This document shows, in pieces, positions 43,660 to 55,399 of a stretch of 64,000 bases of DNA (positions within the stretch are counted from its first letter, which is position 1; every line of letters begins with the position of its first letter). The DNA comes from Argyresthia goedartella (lineage: Eukaryota; Arthropoda; Insecta; Lepidoptera; Argyresthiidae): the NCBI GenBank assembly GCA_949825045.1, contig OX463807.1, positions 35,608,749-35,672,748 on the forward strand, given 5' to 3'. The notes under the pieces are model-generated. The model had not been told where the DNA came from, did no database searches, and was given only the letters and a program-made list of their open reading frames with translations. The position numbers and the translations under genes were made by a program.

Positions 43660-44178
43660 ATAAATATCTCCAAAAAATAAATATAAAATGATGATTTGTG
43701 CAATGAAATGATGCCACAACACATCTAGAAATACCAATAAACGTAGGGGGATCACTTTGCACAGGTAAGTTATTCATTCCATGCTTTGTTTCTATTCAAT
43801 TTGTCCATGATAACAAGAAAATTAGATTGCAATTTCTTTTTGCCTTTTTCCTTTTTTTTTTATAAGAGTTTATGGCTAGGTAACGAGACCTTTAAGCCAA
43901 TTCTTTTGGTTGTGTATATGTTACGGCTAAAGCTAGGTGTGAAACTAAACTTAAGTTTAGCCGGCTAGTCTTAAGATTAATTTCGAGCCTCAGCTAATGT
44001 CCGAAGTGATGTCCGTTTGTGATAACGGATGTCATCTTTAATCGGCTAGACTGCCGATGCGTTTCGGTTAATGTTGGACATTAATTAGCTAATGTTGAAA
44101 ACGAAGTATTCGTGCGACTGCGGGGAGCGGGGCGGGGTAATTTTATTCGGATGAGAAAGCTATTTCTAATATCAGGGC

Positions 44179-44399
44179 AAAACACTGCGGTAGCTTACGT
44201 CAAGGGTAAAGGGGGTGAGCGAAGCGAAGCCCCCTTAATCATTCGTGTTAGGTTGAACATGTAAGAACAACAAAAACTATAATAATACGAGTATAAGTAT
44301 TTTTTGTTGTTCTTACATGTTCAACCTAACACGAAGGATAAAGGGGGCTTCGCTTCGCTCACCCCCTTTATCCTTCACTTAAGCTACCACAGTATTTAC
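44179..44399. mobile_element. Large hairpin of two inverted family units
   Basis: Arms of ~100 bp (44179-44278 and 44300-44399) are ~90% inverse copies around ~21 bp of AT-rich loop. They include 'gggggtgagcgaagcgaagccccc' and 'gtgttaggttgaacatgt', and on their outer ends 'gcggtagctta'. They are the same units as at 38.9 and 43.4 kb. The interval 44400-46915 shows no gene or repeat I can support; a short minus frame at 45254-45502 is unrecognised. Confidence 0.9.
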
Positions 44400-46914
44400 G
44401 GCTACCGAATCATTATCATCACTTATTCCAGATTAAGACGGTAATTTTTCAACATTAGCCTAGGTATACTGAAAAATAAACTTAAGTTAGGCATTTTTGA
44501 TGAAGCTTCCAGCCGTGCATTTCTCTTAATTAACTCTGCATTTTGTGCCCGTAACATCTAAACTTGGTCTGCTTTTTCTTGAAATACCCTCAAAGTTTTT
44601 TTTGATTCGCGCAATTCTGTTACTGTGTCGCAGAATCCCTTCTCCAACTGTGCATAATAGTTCTTTGTAACGGAAATGTAAAGATCTGAGACACATTTTT
44701 TTTATTTGCTATAAAAAGTTGGCAGGCGTTGGCAGGTTTGGGCACCGTGATTTAATGATTCAACTATGAACTGCAAAAAGAGAAGCCAAATATTCTTAAA
44801 CCAAACAAATAACGGTGATGTAAGTTTGGTGTTGACCAATGCTCAATTAAGCGGCAAGATAAATTTGGTATAAACATAACTATGGAGATTAGTGGTTATC
44901 GAAGGCATCGCAAATTTCATAAGGCCTCATATAAGCTCAAGTGGCTCATCGCGTTGTTACCAGACTTGAAATATTAAGGTTGGAGGTTCTATTCTCCGTT
45001 GTCAACTTTTATTTTTCTATTTTACTTTTGGTTTTGGGTTATTAATTTGTGGGTCCTTTCTGAATAGCTATTCGGGAGTGTCGGGTTGTGCTAATTAAAT
45101 TTAAGTCCTAGAAGTTAATTGCTTATCATGCATCTTTGTAAATGTTTTATACCTTGTTTAAACTACTTAATATGTCGTCACAGTAATTGCCTATTACTTC
45201 TATAATCGTCATTATTTATCTAGTCTAGAAATCTATACGTAGAATGCGCCAGATTAATTATGAAATAAAAAAGCGACATCTTTGAATGGATAGCGGAAGT
45301 GTAAGGATGGATGTTCGCTATAACATATTTTGAGTTTCATATGAGTTGGCGGCACCTTTTGACGAATAGCAGGAATGTTCCCAAAATCTGTCAAGATGAG
45401 TTTAAAAATATTGTACGGGTTCCGTATAGGAACACAACCAGAGGGGAGAGATGAAATATGGCGTTTAGCATCAGAAAGGGATATGACAAAACAGGGTTTC
45501 ACTGAGAAGGTAACTAGGGTTTTGCAATGGAATACAAATTTTAGATTTTAACAATGGTACTAAGTCAAAACAATGTTTAAAACGCAGGATATTGAGATGA
45601 GTGTTATTTTGAATTCTTCGCCACATTGATGTAATATAAATGAACTGTGTATTTTACTGATTTATGATGATTTGTAAATAAAAAGCAAAAAGTAATAATA
45701 ATAAAAATGACAGTGAACCCTAATGGATTTTTAAGGATTTCTTATTTCTTAACGGGATGAGATATCTAAATGGTTGATATTGAAAAAGTTGGGCAATTTG
45801 GTCTTGAGTGTTAATATTCAAAAAACATTGCATTTGCATTAAGCCACAAAACTACTTTTAAAAAAATCCCTAAATCCTGGCAACACCAAATCTGTTGTAT
45901 AAAAGAACGATGTGGGGGCGATTACGGCAGTTATATTTTTATAAGAGTTGCCGCGAGAAGTCTCCCTGAATCTGGAGCCATTGAAGGGTTTTAAAAGTAC
46001 CTATTTACCTACGTTGTTGTGCGGTCAAACAGCTGTTTGATAGTGGAAAGTACCTAAAGTAATTTATGAGCATTTACGGGCTCAAAATTATATTGAAACT
46101 ACATAGGAATAGGGAAAGTAAAGTGATCTCTAAATTATAAAACCAGTAGTTTCAATTTTAGTGCGATAAATAATATAATCAGTTTGTTAAATAATGGTTT
46201 AAATAGGGAAGCCTGAATTTTAGGCGATCCACTTGAATTAATTTAATACAGTCTTAAAGTTAATAAATAAAAGGAAACCATTATTCGCGTTGGTGTTTAA
46301 ATTAATTTTTATTTCCTAGACAGGACGTCTGTCTGTGTTCAGGAAGGCTGAGGGGTGAGTGACCTTTATTTTGGTGATCCGACAGATAATGTGTTATTTA
46401 TTTATTTACTTTTACTGGGGATGCATAATTTATCATGTAATTTTCTTTCACATACGTTCACTTGACACAGACGGCTACAAGGTTTAAAATAGATCCAGCT
46501 ATCTTCAAATATAGAAAGGTTTAGTCATTGTCGAGTGCAGGGTCTAAATGAAAGTCTTGCCCAAAGTATTTTAATCTAGAGCCATTCTACCATGATGTAT
46601 TTAAGGGAAGGTACAATTTTAAATGAATCTACATAGGTACCTACTTCCAGATTGCTGAAGAGAATGTACCTATTACGCTAACATTAATCATTCACAGTCA
46701 CGAGCTTCTAAAATGTTCGACGGTTTATTAATAATCATCATAGAAGCAATGGTTCTAAGTAACTGATAGTAACATGAGTAATTATGCAGGTTTAGTATCG
46801 GGTAGATACCTATTTAGGATTTTAGAGAATTTATACCTACCAATTTCATAACATCACATGAGTTAGTTAGTATCGGATATTATATATGTAATTCTACTGT
46901 ACGTGTGTATGCCA

Positions 46915-47035
46915 CTGAACTCCTCCTAAACGGCTGGACCGATTTGAATGAATTTTTTGTATGCGGTAGGGTGGCCCTCTAAATGGTTTAGATTCACAAA
47001 TCAGCTCGGCAGGACAACGGCTGTCGAATCCACTA
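46915..47035. repeat. Interspersed-repeat motif common in Lepidoptera
   Basis: 'Actcctcctaaacggctgg', 'accgatttgaatgaatttttt' and 'aggacaacggctgtcgaatcc' recall a motif often seen in lepidopteran non-autonomous elements. This is recognition from memory; element limits are not visible. Confidence 0.4.
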
Positions 47036-47364
47036 GTTACCTATAATTATCACAAACGGAAAGTCAGAGGATCAACAGGTTATTTCAATAGCAGTACCTA
47101 GCTAGGTACTTACATATTTTATAATGTTAATTATTATTTTCCAGTGCTTTTAAAGTATTATACTACTTATATGACTAGGCTGTTAGTTTGGTCTCTGTTT
47201 GAATTTGTATCCGAAGCAGTACAAGCCGCGCCACGAATAGAGTACGTTGGGCGACGTTGGCGGGAATTACTGCGCGTATGTACAGATATTGAAAGGTGAC
47301 TACTGCGCATTCAAGGTCACCGCTCACAACGTGTGGCGCGACGGATATATATACCTATGGGTCG

Positions 47365-47570
47365 GCAGAAACCCTACCTACGAAGCCAGGGTTCGAGTCC
47401 CGGAGGGGACAAGTGTTTGTCCGATGAGTACAGATGTTTGTACTCTAGTCATGGTTGTTTATCTATCTAAGTTTAATATTTATCTATATATTTACGTGTG
47501 TCGTTATCGGGTGCCCAAAATACAGGGAATCCTAATTTGGGACTGGAACAATGGGTGTACCTATGTATAC
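47365..47570 (+). mobile_element. Second SINE family, forward copy
   Basis: The B box 'gggttcgagtccc' (47388-47400) is followed by 'gtcatggttgtttatctatctaag' and 'tacagggaatcctaatttggg', matching the reverse copy at 42515-42727. The apparent 123-codon frame over it (47247-47618) is SINE sequence, not a gene. Confidence 0.8.
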
Positions 47571-47664
47571 AAGTGTCCAAAGTATTATTATGTATCTAGG
47601 AAATCAAAAGATAGATAATGATTCGAAGAATTCTTATAAGATAGTTAGGTACCTACCTTAGTTA

Positions 47665-47770
47665 AAAGACTAAGGCGTTGCGGGTGTGATTCTGTCTACA
47701 ATACGAGTGATCACGAGTTCGATTCCCGGCCGAGGACAATAGGATCAGAGTATGTGCCTATGTATAAACG
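47665..47770 (+). mobile_element. Another tRNA-like SINE head
   Basis: 'Gagttcgattcccggccgagg' has a good B box, preceded by a degenerate tRNA-like segment. The body seems short. From 47771 to 48349 the sequence is rich in 'taggtacct' motifs and otherwise unassigned. Confidence 0.5.
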
Positions 47771-48349
47771 CAATGTATGTATATTTTGTGTATTCTTTAT
47801 GAGGGGAAGTAATGCGATGTTTTAATTAGGAAGTTTAATAGGAAACTCGTTTAATTAAATACCTATCTTTGTGAAATACTTTCGTTAGCAAGTAGGTACC
47901 TAAATATATGTTTGGTAGGACACGAATTGACATTGGCCCCCTATGACGAAATGAATGTAGGTATTAAATACGATTATGGAATTAAGAATGCCTCGATAGA
48001 TATCACGGGTTGTTGATTGAGCAGTTATAGGCATTGAACTACTAGCTCAATGGATATAGGTACCTATCTATTGGTACATGGTTAGATAGAACATTAGATT
48101 CATGTTTCTAAGTTAATTACCTATGTAGAATAAGTACCTATACTTATGTGTGGAAAGGAAGATATATTTTTATTGTTTCTAAACCATGTTTCCGGGAGTA
48201 CCTACCTAGTTATACCTAGTTATACTACGCGCCACCTAGCGGCATTGCTTTGAAGCTTTGCGGCGGAGCTCAAGCAGGCGTTTACGCAGACATCGTCGTA
48301 GTTCGCGTGTTCGCCACATCGCTAGTGTCGTACAGTTAACTTTAACTAT

Positions 48350-48598
48350 AGCTCATTCGTTACCTTAGTTTGGGAATTACATTCGCTATTACGAAATGAA
48401 TCAAATTGTGAAGTCGGTAAATATAAACGTTAAATTTTGTATCTCAATTACCTTCCATTACATCCAATACATAGAGCTCATTCGTTACCTTAGTTTGGGA
48501 ATTACATTCGCTATTACGAAATGAATCAAATTGTGAAGTCGGTAAATATAAACGTTAAATTTTGTATCTCAATTACCTTCCATTACATCTAATACATA
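48350..48598. repeat. Recent tandem duplication, 125-bp unit
   Basis: Two copies (from 48350 and 48475) start 'agctcattcgttacc' and end 'taatacatag/caatacatag'. I see a single substitution. Sequence from 48599 to 49340 has no feature. Confidence 0.95.
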
Positions 48599-49344
48599 GC
48601 ACAACGAGAAGAGAGTGCTGAGCCAGGCTATCAACAACCTATGTCTATAATTAAGTTTATTATTGTTATTGTTGTGAAATTGGTTGGGTTCTAACTATTC
48701 ATACTACTAGAATATGATTATTACAGGCTCCACATTATTTGTCGATTCACCACAGAATTTTGTTCAAGCTTGAAGAAATCACCTTGAACATAATTCACCT
48801 TTACCTAGTGTTAAGTCCTGGACTTGCGGCATGCAGAGAAGATGACCTTTGCAATAGTGTTAATAATTAAATTCAGTGTTCCTTATTAAATCCAGTGAAA
48901 TCTATATGACATAAAAAAATCCTAGCCATTTTTTAAAGTGAAGTGAAGTGATTCTTGTTTTTAAAATTGCAAGGTCTAAAGGTGGGAAACTTTTTTAGAT
49001 TAAAATGGACTGTAATGCAATATATAAGTATAATTTAAATACTTACTCCAACTAATAACAAGCAGATTTTAATGAAAAAATAAATATAAACAATACTGTG
49101 GTCCAATTTAGTCATACCTCAGTGAAATTGACGGAATATTAACTATACCTACAAATTTGTTTTCTAAAATGAAACTTTTATTAAGATTGTCCAGACAATT
49201 TCAACACTGAAGAGTTTAGTAGTTATATTTAGATTGTTGTTAGATTTTTCCCTTCTAGAATCTATAATGTTTATTTTAATTGTTTTATTTGTGTTGTGTG
49301 TGTTTGGTGTTTTTTTTAGAATCTTCTACTGGTTGATTAAAATG

Positions 49345-50075
49345 ATAATTATTGTGTTTCCTAGATTCTTGAATTGATTAATTTGAACGTTACTTGAACT
49401 GTGTTTTCTAGAATCTTTTACTGTTTTATTTTAATTTGATTTTTCAGGAAGGTTTTGTGTTTTATCGGGTTTTAATTACCTAATATGCAGCAATCATTGG
49501 GTTTCATAAACTCTTAATTTTCCATTATAAAACGGGGAAAACTATTTAAATCAACACGGTAACCATTATATTCAAGACAGACGGTAACCAGATAATTATT
49601 GTGTTTCCTAGATTCTTTAATTGATTAATTTAAACGTTATTTGAGCGGTGTTTTCCAGAATCTTTTACTGTTTTATTTTAATTGGATTTTGTGTTTTATC
49701 GGATTTTAACTACCTACTACGCAGCAATCATTGGGTTTTATAAACTCTTGATTTTCCATTATAAAAAGGGGAAAACTATTTCAACCAACACGGTAACCAT
49801 TATATTCAGGACAGGCAGTAACCAGATAATTATTGTGTTTCCTAGATTCTTTAATTGATTAATTTGAACGTTATTTGAACTGTGTTTTCTAGAAACTTTT
49901 ACTGTTTTATTTTAATTGAGTTTGCAGGAAGGTTTTGTGTTTTGTCGAGTTTCAACTACCTACTATGCAGCGATTATTGGGTTTCTTGAATTCTTGATTT
50001 TCTATTATAAAAAGGGGAAAACTATTTCGAACAACACGGTAACCAATATATTCAGGACAGGCGGGAATCAATATC
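49345..50075. repeat. Tandem array, three ~235-247-bp units
   Basis: Units begin 'ataattattgtgtttcctag' at 49345, 49592 and 49826. Each contains 'cttttactgttttatttt', 'gcagc.at.attgggttt', 'aaa.ggggaaaactattt' and 'aacacggtaacca'. Copies 2 and 3 are closest. A partial earlier unit may lie at ~49255-49340. This is satellite-like and non-coding; 50076-50436 is AT-rich filler. Confidence 0.92.
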
Positions 50076-50436
50076 CACCGGGGTAATAGAAAATATTCGG
50101 TTTAAATAATTATATATATATATTTATATATAAATAACTAGGTAATAAAAAATATATTATATTATGGGGTTCTCAATAGAGTATACTTATGTTTTACTAA
50201 CATTTTATTCCTTATTTATTTACTCCTATCCCTCTCCCTGTTAATGTCTGTTATTTAAAGGAATTTATTTACTTCTCGTATTAAGTAATATCTGTCCTTA
50301 TATACTCTATTTTTACCTGAATCCTAGATAAAGTCAGTCAACTGTCACATTATTCATATTTATGTTGAATGAAATTGAGAGTTTGAATTAATATTCAATT
50401 TGTGGTTATTCCAGCGACGTGGAATGAAGTTTGAAA

Positions 50437-50830
50437 TATTAATAGAGACGTTTTACCTGAAAATAAAACGTTTATTAAATACTTACCATATTCAGGGCCT
50501 AATTAAAAACATGAGAAGACATCCTTGATTTTCAGTGCTAAACTAGTGACGTATATCCGGTCCGTCCGTTCCCGCCCCCGGATGTTCGGTTAAGCCGTGT
50601 GGTACCTTGTTTGCGCGCGCGCCCCACCACACCACCGAGGCAGTTCGGATTGTTGAATTCGAATTTAGCTTCATTGGATCTCTCATGTCCACCAGGCAGA
50701 TTTAAAAAATATTAGGCCCTGAATATGGTAAGTATTTAAAAAACGTTTTATTTTCAGGTAAAACGTCTCTATTAAATATCTTGACCGATATTCAGGGCCT
50801 AATTAAAAACATGAGAGACGTGTTTGATAT
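50437..50830. repeat. Left terminal repeat and internal complementary region of the DIRS element
   Basis: 50437-50505 ('gagacgttttacctgaaaat...attcagggcctaatt') is repeated in inverse at 50725-50790. 50495-50690 is the inverse of 61733-61925. At 50787-50825 the variant 'aatatcttgaccgatattcagg' matches the outermost right end better than the left end does. This mosaic is what the DIRS circle-junction region is expected to look like. Confidence 0.8.
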
Positions 50831-51525
50831 CGCCTGTAACGTTGTAAGTTACCGTTGTCTTCACTCTATCATTAACTGGTCTTATTTTAAATTTAAGTAG
50901 TAATTCTCTTAATAAAACTACCAAATGAGGCTAGTAATCACAGTATTGATTTTCACGCGCTGTACTGGCAGCATTCCACTGTTGACGACTCGCTCGCTCT
51001 GCTATGATTGGCCCGTTTTGAACTAACTAGCCGTGACCGCAACTTGACTTTGCGGCGCCGGCGTCATTCCGAAAACTCACTCAGCACTGTGCGCACGTCC
51101 GTCCTACTGGCGCTCTGTAACGGTCCCTTTTTACCGTACGCCGACGAACGACTCTAAGCAGTGGTTGCTTACGTTTAATCATAACGTACTACTGGTGGTT
51201 ACGTTTTAGTTTTGTCTGTGCTTCATATTAACCCCGATTGAGGTGAGTGGTGAAAGATACTGTTTTAAAATCATCTTACCGTTAGGTACTTTCGGGCTTA
51301 CTCATTTGTGCCCAGAATCATCTCATTTCATTTATTGCTTGTTGCGTTTTATTCCTTTTAGACTCGCTAATTATTATTTCGCGATATTCACATCGCATTG
51401 TAACGCAAATTGCTACCCGCTTTTAGACACGCGTTAGTGTGTCTTGGCTTCTTATAGAATGTCTGGAAAATATGTTCAGCTTACTAAATTATACTAGCTA
51501 CCTTTTTGTGTGGAAATTGTTGATT

Positions 51526-51740
51526 GTTACCGGCAGATTTCATATTTGGGCATTTCATAAAATGTCCGGATTGTTTGCATAATGTCCCAAGTGAGGTCTG
51601 CCGATAAACAAATAAATATCCTTTTTTCATGTATAGAAATAATTAATGTTACCGGCAGATTGCACATTTGGACATTTTGTAGAATGTCCGATTATTTGTA
51701 AAATGTCCCAGGTGGGGTCTGCCGATAACAAATATGAATG
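51526..51740. repeat. Tandem duplication, 122-bp period
   Basis: 'Gttaccggcagatt', 'aaaatgtccga/gga', 'aaatgtccca.gtg.ggtctgccgataa' occur twice (from 51526 and 51648). They may be U3 repeats of the LTR-like block that follows. From 50831 to 51525 no gene is supported. Confidence 0.85.
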
Positions 51741-51839
51741 CTTGCTTGTTTTTATTCCTAGCACTGTATTTTTCTTTGTATATGTAACTCCGTTCTGATT
51801 GTTACCACCACGACAACACTATTCTTTTCTTGGCGGGTG

Positions 51840-52190
51840 GAGCATTCGGACGGAGTGCAGTAACAGATGTTAAAGGAGGAACGGTTTCGAATTCCAGTTC
51901 GGGGTTCCTGGCACCTCTTCGGGATCACCGCTTTTCCTGACTACCCTACGGTTTCCCGGTTCCTGACACCGCTTCGGGCTAACCTGCTTCCCTGCTCCGG
52001 CTGCATTCGGACCGTTACTTCTCCGACGTCAGCGGCACTCCGACTACGGCAAAACCCGCAGGGAAGATTCGTTGCTGCGTAACCAGGGTCAGACTACATT
52101 TGGAGAACCCACGTTAAATAAAATTTCTTGTTGGCTACCTATTTGGAATCTTTTTATTCCTCTCCAAGTAGGGACGTCACACGCCTGGTG
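51840..52190 (+). other. LTR-like GC-rich block with poly(A) signal
   Basis: A GC-rich segment with repeated 'gttcctg(g/a)cacc.cttcgggat/ct' is followed by 'aataaaatttcttg' and ends 'gggacgtcaca'. This resembles R-U5 of an LTR that started with the tandem repeats at 51526. No second copy or target duplication exists, so it is a guess. 52191-52689 is unassigned DIRS 3' sequence or flank. Confidence 0.3.
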
Positions 52191-52689
52191 TTGGTGGACG
52201 CTAATGTGATTCGTAAACATACATATTTAAATAAAAGTAGGTAAGTTTATGTTGTGACATACAGAAATTATGAATGATTCAGGTATTTTGATAAACAAGT
52301 AAGTATCTATCTATAATTTATTCGGACTGATCGATGATCCCTTAGGAAGAAACCTAAAGTTTACATGTACTGTATGTAGGTTAGGTACTATGACTTATGA
52401 CATTATTGTATCTGTTCTGTATTGCTTTCAGTTAAGATGAGGTGATTAGTGTGGTTTAAGGAAATAAAATTAACTTGTAACTTATAAACAGGTATTATTA
52501 TTCATCTTGATAGAACCTGCGTAGAAATGGTACCAAACCAGTAAATAAATTAGGTAGGTATTACTAAAATCAGCAAATATAAATCAAACTTTGGAATAAA
52601 GTATTGAACAATACATAATTGTCTTAATTACTCGACAGGGGAGAATAGGTTCGGAATCAATGACTCTCTTCTATCTCCAGATTTTACTT

Positions 52690-52971
52690 CTATTTGATAA
52701 AAATTTGGAAGGTTTTAGCAGATTTCCAGTTGCCTCGGGATAGTATGTCATCAATGGGAAAGTGTTCGATCCAGTTTTTGGATGCAACAGCTGATCTGAA
52801 ACTGCCAGGCGTAGCATTGATGTTTGCATCTTGAAGTAGTTTCTTCAGCCAGCCCCCTATGATTGTACGTGCAGCAGCTTTGGGGTCGCCTGTAGTACTC
52901 ACAAACAGATTATCGCACTTAGCAGCAATTCGCCTAGGTTTCCCCAACTCAATGAGGCGGCGTATCCAGTA
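52690..52971 (-). pseudogene. DIRS tyrosine recombinase, C-terminal part
   Basis: Minus-strand codons from 52971 to a stop at 52690 read YWIRRLIELGKPRRIAAKCD, TTGDPKAAARTIIGGWLKKL, TPGSFRSAVASKNWI and DDILSRGNWKSAKTFQIFIK. Box II features of tyrosine recombinases (H/K-x-x-R region, then RGNW-x-x-x-x-T-F-x-x-F/Y) are present. The final nucleophile position reads I (QIFIK) where Tyr is expected, so strand transfer should be lost. The apparent Met start at 52998 belongs to the inserted transposon. Confidence 0.8.
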
Positions 52972-53132
52972 GAGTTTGACCAGCGAGTCGCTGCACAAGC
53001 ATTTTTACAGAATTCTATATATGGCAACAATTTTATCTGTCAAAAGTGTCAAACTAATTGTCAACCTCTGTTCGCACATAACCTAGAATAGCGTCTCAGT
53101 GCATTTGTTACGGAAGATTACATCGTATTATA

Positions 53133-53268
53133 ATGGCTAAACCGATCAAAAGCAGTGTTAGAAGCATGTTATTTACGATAATCTCTAGCTATAATCAGGT
53201 TAGACGCGACGAAAATGAGAGATTACTGAAAAAGAAACGAATGTTGGACGAAATCATTCAGGCGACCG
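53133..53268 (+). CDS. Transposase exon 1
   Basis: From ATG 53133 it encodes 45 codons plus one base (MAKPIKSSVRSMLFTIISSY, then a Lys/Glu-rich helix to EIIQAT) and stops at a GTAAGT donor. It starts the N-terminal helix-turn-helix DNA-binding region. The phase (1) matches exon 2. Confidence 0.85.
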
Positions 53269-53373
53269 GTAAGTTATTGTCAAACAATGTTGATACTTCC
53301 CTGAATATAAATCTTTAATTCACGAAGTAGGAACGTTAGTGTTTGTATTACTTATGAATAATTTTTATTACAG

Positions 53374-53493
53374 CTGGCGTGGATGACGAAAATGTCAAAC
53401 AAACTATTGAAAAGCTAGCAAGAGAACTAAAGAAGGTTATTGATAATAACGAATCAGAATCAGGTTATTTGGAGAAAGTGTCCACTATGACAG
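53374..53493 (+). CDS. Transposase exon 2
   Basis: 120 bp from a TTACAG acceptor to a GTAATA donor, phase 1 on both sides. It encodes GVDDENVKQTIEKLAREL and KVIDNN..GYLEKVSTMTG. The last residues begin the helix-turn-helix that exon 3 completes (VSIRTLRTIKKEG). Confidence 0.85.
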
Positions 53494-53587
53494 GTAATAT
53501 AAATAATAAACTATATTTACACATCTCGATTTCTTAATATTTTAATGTGTCGATTTCCTTTAGTCAAACACTTGTATTTTTTTTCAG

Positions 53588-54798
53588 GTGTAAGCATTCG
53601 AACGTTACGCACAATTAAAAAAGAGGGCTCTATTAACCAAGGCGAATGGAATACGCCAGGAAAAAAACGTCCCCGCCCACCAACTGTGTCAAATTTAGAT
53701 AATTTTGATGTGACAGCCATCCGTAATAAAATTAACGAATTTTATTGTGTCAAAAAGCAGGTACCTACTCTAAGAACCTTACATGCGGAATTGAAAGAAT
53801 CTATAGGATTCTCAGGATGTCGTGAAACACTGAGGAAAATACTGCATCGGAATGGATTTCAGTTTAAAAAAAATAAAGAAGAACGCTCCATTCTCATGGA
53901 AAATTTTGAAATATCTGGATGGAGACAAAGATTTCTAAGAACTATACATAAAAAACGACAAGAAGGAAAAATGATTGTGTATCTTGATGAGACATATGTC
54001 CACCAAAATTATAGACCGAAGAAGTCATGGCAAGGGCCTTCGACTTCCGGTGTAGTTGAAAAAATTTCTTCGGGTAAAAGGCATATCATAGTGCATGCTG
54101 GTTCGGAGCAAGGATTTGTGCCCAACGCTTTGCTTGTTTTTAGCACAAAATCCAAAGCAGCTGATTATCATGACGATATGAACAGTGTAAATTTTTTAAA
54201 GTGGTTACGAGAAATGTTGATCCCAAATTTGACCGAGCCTAGTGTAATTGTAATGGACAATGCAAGTTACCATGTAACACAAATAAATAAGCCTCCAACC
54301 ATTCACAGCTTAAAGGCCGATATTCAAAAATGGCTAAGGGAAAATAATATACCATATGAAGACTGTTATAAAAAAGAGGAATTGATGTGCCTTGTTCAGG
54401 AAAACAAAATTGGTCCTGTATATGCAGCAGAGGAGATATTGAAGCAGCATGGGCATGAGGTCCTTAAATTGCCTCCATATCATTGTGACCTAAATGCTAT
54501 TGAGCTCATATGGAGCCTCGCAAAGCGAAAAGTAGCTAGCAGAAATGTGGGGTTACATGGTTCAGAAACTGAAAATTTGATCCGGGAATGTTTTTCAATG
54601 ATTACAGCAGAAGATTGGAAAAAATGTACAGACCATGTAATCAATGTTGAACAACAATACAAGTCTAAGGACAACATTCTGGATAACGAACTGGCTCCAT
54701 TCATTATAGAAGTTCGTGAAAGTGATAATGAAAGTGATACTGATAGTTCTCTTTCAGGCGTTGAATTTCTGGAATCTGATTTTGACTATGAATCTTGA
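53588..54798 (+). CDS. Transposase exon 3, DDE catalytic domain
   Basis: After a TTTTCAG acceptor, 403 codons including the stop complete a ~488-residue protein with no stop or frameshift. A helix-turn-helix (VSIRTLRTIKKEGSI) is followed by a proline-rich hinge, a second helical region (CRETLRKILHRNGFQFKK) and the RNase-H-like core: IVYLDETYVHQNY (first Asp at 53986), VIVMDNASYH (second Asp at 54256) and PPYHCDLNAIELIWSLAKRK (Glu at 54502). The Glu is 82 residues after the second Asp, far from DD34E/D. The tail is acidic (SDNESDTDSS). It cuts and pastes its element at TA. A likely active or recently active gene. Confidence 0.92.
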
Positions 54799-55399
54799 AT
54801 AAATCTGTACCTTCTTTATAAATTTATGATTATAGAAAATATAATATTAAAATTAGTTTAAAATATTATTGTTTTCTTTCACCTTACTACATTCAGCTCC
54901 ATTAAATGTATCTACAGGTATGTGTAGCACTTTACCCTTTAGATGACATTTCCAAGTGGAAATAATATATATACATATGTCACTTTATTCTGATTACTAG
55001 TAAAACTTTGTTAGGGCAAGGGATAATTTCCTGTCTTATGCTAAAAAAGTAATTGTCGTGTTATACTATACATATATACAAGTTACCAAAAAAAGAAATT
55101 CAGTCACTTGAAATACATCATCTGTGAAAATTTAAACTGACTAGTTATAACGGTTTAGACACTATCGCAAAAAACAACGAAGAAATTAGATTTTTTGTAT
55201 GGGTTTTTTTTTATATACTTATTTATTTATTTATTTTTACTTATTTAATTTTCTATTTATAATATTTGTTGTTATAGCGGCCACAGATGATGATGACCAA
55301 GTATCAAATTACTTTTTTTGCACTATGCTTCGTGTTACCAGCTAAAGATATTTTGAATTTGCCGCTTTTTTTTTGTGCAGCCACTCGCTGGTCAAACTT

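Larger units (their letters stand above)
52972..55399 (+). mobile_element. Tc1/mariner-superfamily DNA transposon (DD82E/Sailor-like), complete
   Basis: 2428 bp between TA dinucleotides (52970-52971 and 55400-55401). Terminal inverted repeats of 25 bp (GAGTTTGACCAGCGAGT.. at the left, AAGTTTGACCAGCGAGT.. at the right) match at 23 positions. It encodes an uninterrupted three-exon transposase and is inserted in the DIRS recombinase gene, so it is younger than the DIRS copy. The 5' part to 53132 and the 3' part from 54799 are non-coding. Confidence 0.93.

Noticed and set aside
47247..47618. A 123-codon open frame starting MGDVGGNYC
   Set aside because: It is read through the SINE body; composition is random and no family motif is present.
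52972..52998. N-terminal residues MCSDSLVKL of the recombinase piece
   Set aside because: They are encoded by the terminal inverted repeat of the inserted DNA transposon.
53545..53587. Single-exon transposase start at 53545
   Set aside because: The first 14 residues come from intron 2; a TTTTCAG acceptor and two upstream exons in phase give a better N-terminus.
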